From JASJBU01 sp965372385 (GTDB taxonomy: Bacteria > Pseudomonadota > Gammaproteobacteria > Chromatiales > Chromatiaceae): DNA of 21,126 nt. How positions within the stretch are numbered: position 1 is the first letter of the stretch; every line of letters begins with the position of its first letter. Positions 14,480 to 21,126 of the stretch are shown in pieces. Below the pieces are notes generated by a model. The model saw only the letters and a list, made by a program, of their open reading frames with translations. It was not told the origin of the DNA and made no database searches. The position numbers and the translations under genes were made by a program. The DNA lies in assembly GCA_965372385.1 (NCBI GenBank), contig CBDVCD010000025.1, positions 1 through 21,126 on the forward strand. Direction: 5' to 3'.

Positions 14480-14779
14480 TTACACGCAACCGGTGGGTTT
14501 CGGTAACCCGCCATATTTGGTGATGGGTTTCATCGGACCGGTCAGCCAGAGCTTGAACATCTCTTTTTTGTCGGCGCCGAGATATTTGGAGAATTTTCGA
14601 ATCGGTGGGACCGTCGCGTGCTCTTCAAAATATTCACGGGCCTTGAGGACTTGCTCCCATTTTTCATCGTTGAGATCAAAATCATCTGCTTCCGCCATGG
14701 CGTGAGCGATCTCCGGTGTCCAAACATTCATGTCGGTGAGGTAGCCATCACCATCTCGTGTGGGTAGTTCAACGCTCAT
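14480..14779 (-). CDS. TusE/DsrC-family sulfur-relay protein, single C-terminal cysteine
   Basis: Small cytosolic sulfur carrier of 99 residues. It has the DsrC/TusE core (DGYLTDMNVWTPEIAHAMAE, WEQVLKAREYFEEH, PPIRKFSKYL) and the conserved C-terminal arm GGLPKPTGCV, whose penultimate Cys is the persulfide-carrying CysA. The second redox Cys of true DsrC, eleven positions earlier, is replaced by Thr (PITKYGGLPKPTGC). In that respect it resembles TusE of the tRNA 2-thiouridine relay or a DsrC-like paralogue, rather than the DsrC substrate of dissimilatory sulfite reductase. The start is the internal ATG at 14779 with AGGAG 8 bases upstream; the longer frame to 14866 adds only non-family sequence. 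No dsrAB or tusBCD is in the window. Confidence 0.9.
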   Translation of the reverse strand: MSVELPTRDGDGYLTDMNVWTPEIAHAMAEADDFDLNDEKWEQVLKAREYFEEHATVPPIRKFSKYLGADKKEMFKLWLTGPMKPITKYGGLPKPTGCV

Positions 14780-14873
14780 TAATACTGCTCCTAATAAGAC
14801 TGAGTAAAATAGTAGGTAATTGTATGGAGGGGATAGTAAAGTGAAATGGTTGGTTATTTCTACCACAATATAT

Positions 14874-15581
14874 TTAAGGTTTTAGAGGGCGACCGGTTGA
14901 TTCAAGCAAAGTGATGAAATGCGCAAGCGCCAGGGTGGGTTCCGACTGCATCAACCGGGAGAGCCGATCCTCGTTGCTGAGATCCATGCCTAAACAGTCC
15001 GCTCCAATAATCCGAAGGTCCGAGCCTGACAAGCCATTAGCAGCGTTTTTGAGGGCGTTCAACTCCTCTAACAGCTTCGTTTCTTGCTGCGCGGAGAAAC
15101 CATCCTCGGGTATCAGACGGCTTGGGTCAAACCAGCGTGCAGCACCAAAACCACCAATAAAATAGAAGTGTTCGGGCTTGAGCCTGTAGAAGCGGAAATT
15201 CAAATTCCTGTAGTAGCCCTGACTCTCGGGAAAAAAGCGGAAATAACGCTCACTTAGGTGGGGTTCAATCGGATCGACCTTTTCTGCGTGCGCAAGGCAG
15301 GTCAAACGCCCTAGTTTCTGTACATCAGCTCCGTCCCGGTCAAAGAGGGTAAGCGAGCAGCAGGGGTTGGCTTCCAGGTTTTGCGTATGTTGGGCCAGGT
15401 GTGATAGCAGGAGTAATGGCAGGCCGCTAAGATCCCGACCCAGTGGTATCAGGGAACCGAACGGAAACCCTGGCTGTGCCAGAGAGTGGGTGGAAAGTAT
15501 GGCATGATAACTGCCGAACCACAGGCTTCGGGCAGCATGCAATTGTTCTTTAGACGGAGGTTTCTGTGTATTTGAAGGCAT
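14874..15581 (-). CDS. HugZ-like / pyridoxamine 5'-phosphate oxidase-fold protein
   Basis: The 235-residue cytoplasmic protein has an N-terminal split-barrel domain (about 10-160): ARSLWFGSYHAILSTHS, GFPFGSLIPLG, LLLLSHLAQHTQNLEANP, CCSLTLFD, and the typical end YFIGGFGAARWFDP. A C-terminal helical/DUF2470-like domain follows (LLEELNALKNAANG, ADCLGMDLSNEDRLSR). This is the HugZ-type architecture, some members of which bind and degrade heme while others bind flavin. I cannot tell which ligand this one uses. The usual DHADAL-like motif of the C-terminal domain is not preserved. No Shine-Dalgarno sequence is seen before the ATG at 15581. It may be co-expressed with the TusE/DsrC-family gene 94 bp downstream. 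Confidence 0.8.
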   Translation of the reverse strand: MPSNTQKPPSKEQLHAARSLWFGSYHAILSTHSLAQPGFPFGSLIPLGRDLSGLPLLLLSHLAQHTQNLEANPCCSLTLFDRDGADVQKLGRLTCLAHAEKVDPIEPHLSERYFRFFPESQGYYRNLNFRFYRLKPEHFYFIGGFGAARWFDPSRLIPEDGFSAQQETKLLEELNALKNAANGLSGSDLRIIGADCLGMDLSNEDRLSRLMQSEPTLALAHFITLLESTGRPLKP

Positions 15582-15729
15582 GTGGAGATAATAATCTGTT
15601 TTGGAGAAAGCTGGATGGAAATATCACTTGAAACAACTCTCAAAACATATCTGATCCCCTGGGGAACCCAGAAGCGCGATGTCCATCTTTTTCAGGAAAC
15701 CGCCGCATAAAGATATCGATTTGCGCGGA

Positions 15730-15759
15730 TTGTTTGCTGCTGGAAAAAGCGGGCATAAT
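15730..15759 (+). promoter_or_regulatory. Candidate sigma-70 promoter of ilvD
   Basis: TTGTTT (15730-15735) and CATAAT (15754-15759) are separated by 18 bp, giving a short leader before the ilvD ATG. The match is moderate. No leader peptide or attenuator is apparent. Confidence 0.4.
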
Positions 15760-15793
15760 GGCACTTTTATGCTTAAGCAAACCGGAGATTGAG

Positions 15794-17647
15794 ATGCCTG
15801 AATACCGTTCACGCACAACTACCCATGGACGCAACATGGCTGGCGCCCGCGCCCTGTGGCGGGCCACCGGCATGCAGGACGAGGATTTCGACAAGCCGAT
15901 CATCGCCATCGCCAACTCCTTTACTCAATTCGTACCTGGGCATGTGCATCTGAAGGACCTGGGACAGCTGGTGGCTCGGGAGATCGAGCAGGCCGGTGGG
16001 GTGGCCAAGGAGTTCAATACCATCGCGGTGGACGACGGCATCGCCATGGGCCACGGCGGTATGCTCTACTCCCTGCCGTCGCGGGACATCATCGCCGATT
16101 CGGTGGAGTATATGGTCAACGCCCACTGCGCCGATGCCCTGGTCTGTATCTCCAACTGCGACAAGATCACCCCGGGGATGTTGATGGCCGCCCTGCGGCT
16201 GAATATTCCCAGCGTGTTTGTCTCCGGCGGGCCGATGGAGGCGGGTAAGGTACAGCTGCCCTCCAGGGGTGAGATCAAACTCGATCTGGTGGATGCCATG
16301 GTCTCCGCCGCCAACCCGGATGAGAGTGACGAGGACGTCATGGCCATCGAACGCTCCGCCTGTCCCACCTGCGGTTCCTGTTCCGGTATGTTTACCGCCA
16401 ACTCCATGAACTGTCTGACCGAGGCCCTGGGTCTCAGCCTGCCTGGCAACGGCTCCCTGGTCGCCACCCACGCAGAGCGCAAGGAGCTGTTCCTGGAGGC
16501 GGGCCGGCTGGTCGTCGATCTGGCGCGGCGCTACTACGAGCAGGATGACGCGTCGGTGCTGCCACGCGCTATCGCCAGCTTTGCCGCCTTCGAAAACGCC
16601 ATGACCCTGGATATCGCCATGGGCGGCTCCACCAATACGGTGCTGCATCTGCTGGCGGCCGCCCATGAGGCGGGAGTCGATTTCAGCATGGCCGATATCG
16701 ATCGCCTATCCCGTAAGGTGCCCAATCTCTGCAAGGTCGCGCCCAGCACCCCGCCGTATCACATGGAGGATGTGCATCGCGCCGGCGGCGTGATCGGCAT
16801 CCTGGGTGAGCTGGACCGGGCGGGGCTGTTGCAGCGGGAGTGCGCTACGGTGCACAGTGGTACCTTGGAAGAAGCCCTGAAAAACTGGGACATCACCCGC
16901 ACTGACGAGCCAGCGGTCAAAACCCGTTATCTGGCGGGTCCCGGCGGCATTCCCACCCAGGTTGCTTTCAGTCAGGCCGCCCAGTGGCCCAGCCTAGATC
17001 TGGATCGTGCCGGGGGCTGTATCCGCGATCTGGCGCATGCCTATTCAAAAGATGGCGGCCTGGCGGTGTTGTCTGGCAATCTCGCTGAAGAGGGCTGTAT
17101 CGTCAAGACCGCTGGTGTGGATGAGTCGAATCTCAAGTTTACCGGCCCGGCGCGCATCTTCGAGAGTCAGGATGCGGCGGTGGAGGCGATTCTGGGGGAT
17201 CGGGTTCAGGCGGGAGATGTGGTCATCATCCGTTATGAAGGACCGAAAGGTGGACCTGGCATGCAGGAGATGCTCTATCCCACCAGCTATCTGAAAGCCA
17301 AGGGGTTGGGCAAGGCCTGTGCCCTGATCACTGATGGCCGCTTTTCCGGGGGTACTTCTGGCCTCTCCATCGGTCACTGCTCGCCGGAGGCGGCGGAGGG
17401 TGGCAATATCGGCTTGGTGGAGGAGGGAGACGGGATCGAGATCGATATCCCCAACCGTCGGGTCAATCTATTGCTCTCGGATGATGAGTTGTCAAAACGT
17501 CGCCAGGTCATGGATGGAAAAGGTGCCGCTGGCTGGCGGCCTAAGGATCGGGAGCGTCCGGTCTCTCAGGCCCTGCAGGCCTATGCGGCCCTCACGACCA
17601 GTGCGGCGCATGGGGCGGTGCGCGATCTCTCCCAGATTCTGAAATAG
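15794..17647 (+). CDS. ilvD: Dihydroxy-acid dehydratase
   Basis: Iron-sulfur enzyme of isoleucine, valine and pantothenate precursor synthesis; it dehydrates 2,3-dihydroxy-3-methylbutanoate and its methylpentanoate homologue to 2-oxo acids. The 617 residues equal the E. coli-type length. Cluster and active-site landmarks are Cys122 in SNCDKITPGM and the Cys cluster 190-196 in ACPTCGSCSGMFTANSMNCL, then GGSTNTVLHLL and the C-terminal TDGRFSGGTSG. The first region reads ANSFTQFVPGHVHLKD as in the E. coli enzyme, without the extra Cys of [2Fe-2S] types, suggesting the oxygen-sensitive [4Fe-4S] form. The start at 15794 is set by GGAG 6 bases upstream; the longer frame from 15734 overlaps the promoter candidate. 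It is followed by a MITE-like element. Confidence 0.97.
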   Translation: MPEYRSRTTTHGRNMAGARALWRATGMQDEDFDKPIIAIANSFTQFVPGHVHLKDLGQLVAREIEQAGGVAKEFNTIAVDDGIAMGHGGMLYSLPSRDIIADSVEYMVNAHCADALVCISNCDKITPGMLMAALRLNIPSVFVSGGPMEAGKVQLPSRGEIKLDLVDAMVSAANPDESDEDVMAIERSACPTCGSCSGMFTANSMNCLTEALGLSLPGNGSLVATHAERKELFLEAGRLVVDLARRYYEQDDASVLPRAIASFAAFENAMTLDIAMGGSTNTVLHLLAAAHEAGVDFSMADIDRLSRKVPNLCKVAPSTPPYHMEDVHRAGGVIGILGELDRAGLLQRECATVHSGTLEEALKNWDITRTDEPAVKTRYLAGPGGIPTQVAFSQAAQWPSLDLDRAGGCIRDLAHAYSKDGGLAVLSGNLAEEGCIVKTAGVDESNLKFTGPARIFESQDAAVEAILGDRVQAGDVVIIRYEGPKGGPGMQEMLYPTSYLKAKGLGKACALITDGRFSGGTSGLSIGHCSPEAAEGGNIGLVEEGDGIEIDIPNRRVNLLLSDDELSKRRQVMDGKGAAGWRPKDRERPVSQALQAYAALTTSAAHGAVRDLSQILK

Positions 17648-17670
17648 CCTCGTATCAATAGTTGTAAAAA

Positions 17671-17770
17671 TAATTGCATGCAGACCAGCGCGACCGTTGG
17701 CGGGAGGGAGCCCGCCGTCGAGCGTACAGGGACGTATTCACAGTGTGTCACGAGGGCCTGCATGCAATTA
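17671..17770. mobile_element. 100-bp MITE-like element with 13-bp perfect inverted repeats
   Basis: taattgcatgcag at 17671-17683 is exactly complementary to ctgcatgcaatta at 17758-17770, giving an element of exactly 100 bp. The symmetry continues imperfectly inward for about 12 more bases (accagcgcgac against the complement of gtcacgagggc). A GC-rich internal hairpin, ggcggg (17699-17704) / cccgcc (17711-17716), could terminate ilvD transcription. It encodes no transposase. It lies between ilvD and the Crp/Fnr gene. Confidence 0.75.
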
Positions 17771-17828
17771 CTTTCGGTATGATTAATAATTGGCTCATTG
17801 CTGCTGCTGTAACTGATCGGAGAATGGT

Positions 17829-18530
17829 GTGTCGTTTGACCTAAAGAATGCTTATCTTTTTTCCAAGCTGGATAGCGAACAGATCAGACGGGTCGAGGCG
17901 ATGAGCCACCAGATAAACCTGACCGATCGGCAGATGTTGTTTCAGGCTGGTGATGAGGCGAAGCGTTTTTACCTGGTCACCTTGGGGCAGATCAAACTCT
18001 ACCGGCTGGCCTTGAACGGCAATGAGAAGGTGATCGAAATCATTTCGCCGGGCCATACCTTTGCCGAGGCGTTAATGTTCAGTGAGAGTCCGAATTACCC
18101 GGTTAGCGCGACCGCGATCGGTGATGTCGAACTGCTCTCTTTCGACAATGCTGCCTTTCTCCAGTTGTTGCGAGAGTCGGTGGATACCTGTTTCCGGCTC
18201 ATGGGTGATATGAGTCGGCGACTCAAGCGTCTGATCAAGGAGATCGATGATCTGACCCTGCAGAGTGCGACCGGGCGGGTGGCGGGTTACCTTTGGGGCC
18301 GCTGGGAAGAGGAAAAAGACCGGGGAAATGTGGTCAATCTGAATGTCCCCAAGGGAGTGCTCGCCTCCCGCCTGTCGGTGAAGCCGGAGACCTTTTCCCG
18401 TATCTTGCATCATTTTGCCGAACAGGGCTTGGTCAGGGTTGACGGTGCGGAAATCGAGGTCATCGATGCAGAGGGACTATCCCAACAGGCGGAATCCGCC
18501 GGGATATGTGGTGGCAGCCTGTCTCCCTAA
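17829..18530 (+). CDS. Crp/Fnr-family transcriptional regulator
   Basis: The 233-residue regulator has an N-terminal cyclic-nucleotide-binding-type beta-roll (about 10-130: LFSKLDSEQIRRVEAMSHQI, FYLVTLGQIKLYR, GHTFAEALMF), a dimer helix (LMGDMSRRLKRLIKEIDDLT) and a C-terminal winged HTH (about 165-215: VPKGVLASRLSVKPETFSRI, LHHFAEQGLV). It lacks the N-terminal Cys cluster of FNR, so it is not an Fe-S oxygen sensor. It resembles Dnr/NnrR-like regulators, but the effector cannot be assigned; the sensor domain has FAEALMF where CRP carries its cAMP-binding GELGL segment. The start is GTG at 17829 with GGAG 6 bases upstream. Target genes cannot be told from the context. Confidence 0.9.
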   Translation: MSFDLKNAYLFSKLDSEQIRRVEAMSHQINLTDRQMLFQAGDEAKRFYLVTLGQIKLYRLALNGNEKVIEIISPGHTFAEALMFSESPNYPVSATAIGDVELLSFDNAAFLQLLRESVDTCFRLMGDMSRRLKRLIKEIDDLTLQSATGRVAGYLWGRWEEEKDRGNVVNLNVPKGVLASRLSVKPETFSRILHHFAEQGLVRVDGAEIEVIDAEGLSQQAESAGICGGSLSP

Positions 18531-18581
18531 AATACGTTTGACTGATCCGGAATCAGGAAATTTATCGTTCTGCTGGGTTTC

Positions 18582-18610
18582 CTTGAAATTTGGCCCATTT
18601 CTCCCCATCT
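18582..18610 (+). promoter_or_regulatory. Sigma-32 heat-shock promoter of clpB
   Basis: CTTGAAA (18582-18588) and CCCCATCT (18603-18610), 14 bp apart, match the RpoH -35/-10 consensus almost perfectly. They end 34 bp before the clpB ATG, which has its own CGGAG ribosome site. clpB is a classical RpoH-regulon gene, which supports the call. Confidence 0.9.
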
Positions 18611-18644
18611 GTGACGGTAACTAAAGAATTTTCGGAGTTATCCC

Positions 18645-21126
18645 ATGCGTATGGATCGTTTGACCAGTAAGTTTCAGATGGCTCTGGCGGATGCGCAGAG
18701 CCTTGCCGTGGGGCGTGACCACCAATTTATCGAGCCGGTCCACCTGATGAGCGCCCTGTTGGATCAGGAAGGGGGTACGGTACGGCATCTGCTGGCCCAG
18801 TCCGATGTCAACCTGAACCAGCTGCGCTCCAACCTGAGCGCGGTTCTGGAGCGCATGCCCAGTGTCCAGGGGGCGGCTGGTGACCTGCACATCTCCAATG
18901 AGTTGGGCCGCCTGCTCAATCAGACCGACAAGCTGGCCCAGCAGCGCAAGGACCAGTACATCTCCAGTGAGCTGTTTGTGCTGGCGGTGGTCGAGGATAA
19001 GAGTGAACTGGGCGAGATGCTGCGCAGGGCGGGTGCGGCGAAAGAGGTGCTGGAGAAGACCATCGACAAGGTCCGAGGCGGGCAGAAGGTGGATGACCCC
19101 AATGCGGAGGATCAGCGTCAGGCCCTGGAGAAGTATACCATCGACCTCACCGAGCGCGCCGAGCAGGGCAAGCTGGACCCGGTGATCGGTCGGGACGACG
19201 AGATACGCCGCACCATTCAGGTCCTGCAACGCCGCACCAAGAACAATCCGGTGCTGATCGGCGAACCCGGCGTTGGCAAGACCGCCATCGTCGAGGGGTT
19301 GGCTCAAAGGATCATCAACGGCGAGGTCCCGGAGGGTCTTAAAGGTAAGCGTTTACTATCGCTGGATATGGGCGCACTGATAGCCGGGGCGAAGTTCCGG
19401 GGTGAATTCGAGGAGCGCCTCAAGGCGGTACTCAACGATCTGGCCAAACAGGAGGGACAGATCATCCTCTTCATCGACGAGCTGCACACCATGGTGGGGG
19501 CCGGCAAGGCGGAAGGGGCCATGGATGCGGGCAATATGCTCAAACCGGCCCTGGCGCGGGGCGAACTGCACTGTGTAGGCGCCACCACCCTGGATGAGTA
19601 CCGCCAGTATGTGGAGAAGGACGCCGCGCTTGAAAGAAGGTTTCAAAAGATATTAGTGGAGGAACCTAGCGTGGAGGACACCATTGCGATCCTGCGTGGC
19701 CTGAAGGAGCGCTATGAGGTCCATCATGGCGTAGACATCACCGACCCGGCCATCGTCGCGGCGGCGACCCTTTCCCACCGCTACATCGCCGACCGCCAAC
19801 TGCCGGACAAGGCCATCGATCTGGTGGACGAGGCAGCTTCTCTGATTCGTATGGAGATCGACTCCAAGCCGGAACAGATGGACCGCCTGGAACGGCGTCT
19901 GATTCAGTTCAAGATCGAACGGGAGGCCCTGACCAAGGAGACCGACGAGGCCTCGAAGAAGCGGTTGGCCCACCTGGAATCCGAGATCGACCGGCACGAA
20001 CGTGAATTCTCCGATCTGGAGGAGATCTGGAAGTCGGAGAAGGCCGCTTTGCAGGGTACCACCCACATCAAGGAGTCACTGGAGCGAGCCCGCCTGGAGT
20101 TTGAAACCGCCCGCCGGGCCGGTGATCTGGGCAGAATGTCGGAGCTGCAGTACGGGCGCATCCCGGAGCTGGAGAAGCAACTCGACATGGCGGCCCAGGC
20201 GGAGATGCAGGAGATGAAACTGCTGCGCAACAAGGTCACCGATGAAGAGATCGCCACGGTGGTAGCCAAATGGACCGGCATCCCGGTCTCCAGGATGCTG
20301 GAAGGCGAGCGGGACAAGCTGCTGCGTATGGAGCAGGAGATCGGCAAGCGGGTGATCGGCCAGCAGGAGGCGGTGCGGGCCGTCAGCGATGCGATCCGTC
20401 GCTCGCGGGCTGGGCTCTCCGATCCAACTCAGCCGAATGGCTCATTCCTCTTCCTGGGTCCCACCGGTGTGGGCAAGACTGAGCTGTGCAAGGCGCTGGC
20501 GGATTTTCTCTTCGATACCGAAGAGGCCATGATCCGCATCGACATGTCGGAGTTCATGGAGAAACATTCGGTAGCACGCCTGATCGGCGCACCGCCCGGC
20601 TATGTGGGTTATGAGGAGGGTGGCTATCTGACCGAGGCGGTACGGCGTCGTCCCTATTCGGTGATTCTGATGGATGAGGTGGAGAAGGCCCATCCGGATG
20701 TTTTCAATGTCCTGCTGCAGGTGCTGGACGATGGCCGCCTGACCGACGGGCACGGGCGTACGGTCGATTTCCGCAATACGGTAATTATTATGACCTCGAA
20801 TCTGGGTTCCGACCTGATTCAGCAGAAAGTCGGCGACGCACAGGGCAGGGATAGTTCCTACAATCCTTCTGCATTTCCTCCATCCATGGAGGTCAGAAGT
20901 GCTAGTGTCGCGGGAGGCCGGATGCCGGGAGCGGCTGAGGAATGTTATGGCGAGATGAAGTCAGCGGTCATGGAGGTCGTGCGCAACGCCTTCCGTCCAG
21001 AGTTCATCAACCGGCTGGATGAGATCGTGGTCTTCCATGCGTTGGCCAGGGAGCAGATCCGGGCCATTGCCGGTATCCAGATCGGTTATTTACAGAAACG
21101 GTTGGCTGAGCTTGAGATGGGCCTGG
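18645..21126 (+). CDS. clpB: ATP-dependent disaggregase ClpB (3' end outside window)
   Basis: Hexameric AAA+ chaperone that, with DnaK, threads and rescues aggregated proteins. 827 codons are visible of a usual 855-860. Domains in order: Clp N-domain (1-145), NBD1 with Walker A GEPGVGKT (206-213) and Walker B ILFIDELHT, coiled-coil middle domain (about 400-525, many charged heptads from SKPEQMDRLERRLIQFKIER on), and NBD2 with Walker A GPTGVGKT (605-612), the pore-type loop GYVGYEEGG and Walker B VILMDEVEKAHPDV. After TSNLGSDLIQQKVGD (up to 731) an extra stretch of about 35 residues comes before the expected YGEMKSAVMEVV. Other ClpBs have only a few residues there. It follows a Crp/Fnr gene and has its own sigma-32 promoter. 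Confidence 0.95.
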   Translation, partial: MRMDRLTSKFQMALADAQSLAVGRDHQFIEPVHLMSALLDQEGGTVRHLLAQSDVNLNQLRSNLSAVLERMPSVQGAAGDLHISNELGRLLNQTDKLAQQRKDQYISSELFVLAVVEDKSELGEMLRRAGAAKEVLEKTIDKVRGGQKVDDPNAEDQRQALEKYTIDLTERAEQGKLDPVIGRDDEIRRTIQVLQRRTKNNPVLIGEPGVGKTAIVEGLAQRIINGEVPEGLKGKRLLSLDMGALIAGAKFRGEFEERLKAVLNDLAKQEGQIILFIDELHTMVGAGKAEGAMDAGNMLKPALARGELHCVGATTLDEYRQYVEKDAALERRFQKILVEEPSVEDTIAILRGLKERYEVHHGVDITDPAIVAAATLSHRYIADRQLPDKAIDLVDEAASLIRMEIDSKPEQMDRLERRLIQFKIEREALTKETDEASKKRLAHLESEIDRHEREFSDLEEIWKSEKAALQGTTHIKESLERARLEFETARRAGDLGRMSELQYGRIPELEKQLDMAAQAEMQEMKLLRNKVTDEEIATVVAKWTGIPVSRMLEGERDKLLRMEQEIGKRVIGQQEAVRAVSDAIRRSRAGLSDPTQPNGSFLFLGPTGVGKTELCKALADFLFDTEEAMIRIDMSEFMEKHSVARLIGAPPGYVGYEEGGYLTEAVRRRPYSVILMDEVEKAHPDVFNVLLQVLDDGRLTDGHGRTVDFRNTVIIMTSNLGSDLIQQKVGDAQGRDSSYNPSAFPPSMEVRSASVAGGRMPGAAEECYGEMKSAVMEVVRNAFRPEFINRLDEIVVFHALAREQIRAIAGIQIGYLQKRLAELEMGL
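20835..20940 (+). repeat. In-frame palindrome-bearing insertion inside clpB
   Basis: Approximate limits of the extra segment in clpB NBD2, about 35 codons rich in Ser, Gly, Ala and Pro (NPSAFPPSMEVRSASVAGGR). It holds a strong DNA hairpin at 20866-20899: cttctg/cagaag outside and cctcca/tggagg inside, with a 4-base loop. This suggests a small palindromic repeat that was inserted and stayed in frame. The borders are inferred by comparison with remembered ClpB sequences. Confidence 0.6.

Noticed and set aside
13749..14705. 318-codon plus-strand frame across the EgtB-like and TusE/DsrC-family genes
   Set aside because: It crosses two oppositely oriented recognisable genes and a terminator hairpin, and has no domain.
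15809..16666. 285-codon His/Gly-rich frame antisense to ilvD
   Set aside because: The composition is the mirror of high-GC ilvD codons; there are no motifs, and ilvD is certain.
17581..17763. 60-codon minus-strand ORF (MQALVTHCEYVPV...)
   Set aside because: It is created by the 100-bp inverted-repeat element and the ilvD antisense strand; an ORF over a repeat is not a gene.
17829..18530. FNR-type oxygen sensor
   Set aside because: The N-terminal cysteine cluster for an Fe-S centre is absent.
18621..19307. 228-codon frame antisense to the clpB start
   Set aside because: It overlaps the sigma-32 promoter and the clpB N-terminus, and the leucine/glutamine-rich pattern is that of a shadow frame.

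Overview
The window looks like a chromosomal segment of a gammaproteobacterium. The protein repertoire resembles sulfur-oxidising Chromatiales and symbiont-type relatives: bacterial sucrose synthase, a TusE/DsrC-family protein, a HugZ-like protein, a DUF1631 protein and a DUF1538 pair. This placement rests on family recall, not on a search. Most genes are ordinary housekeeping genes with good ribosome binding sites. No tRNA, rRNA or CRISPR array was seen.

Layout. Positions 1-2205 hold the 3' part of a sucrose synthase gene, followed by a 47-codon stump of galU. Positions 2420-5880 are a patchwork of debris and accessory DNA: an unrecognised ORF, a hipB-hipA toxin-antitoxin pair, a fragment of an MFS transporter, an rhlE helicase gene with an internal deletion and a lost C-terminal half, and a MITE-like foldback element of about 240 bp. 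A 19-bp repeat containing a near-perfect palindrome abuts the 3' end of sucrose synthase on one side of the patchwork and the 3' end of ampD on the other. An 11-bp direct repeat lies at the two edges of the patchwork.

Positions 8740-5905 (minus strand) form a tight five-gene operon: two DUF1538 membrane proteins, a P-II-like protein, a two-CBS-domain protein and ampD. The spacings are 2 bp, 18 bp, an ATGA overlap and 0 bp. I read it as a cation-transport module with two small-molecule-sensing regulators, and it is the most interesting system here.

Positions 9086-12726 (plus strand) carry a large DUF1631 protein, an FKBP prolyl isomerase and nadC; the last two overlap at TAATG. Positions 12731-15581 (minus strand) carry a small flagellar-rod-like protein, an EgtB-like protein that appears to have lost its iron-binding histidines, a single-cysteine TusE/DsrC-family protein and a HugZ-like protein. 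Positions 15794-21126 (plus strand) carry ilvD, a Crp/Fnr regulator and clpB, which runs off the end. A 100-bp element with 13-bp perfect inverted repeats lies between ilvD and the regulator gene. clpB has a textbook sigma-32 promoter and an unusual in-frame insertion of about 35 codons, containing a DNA hairpin, in its second AAA+ domain.
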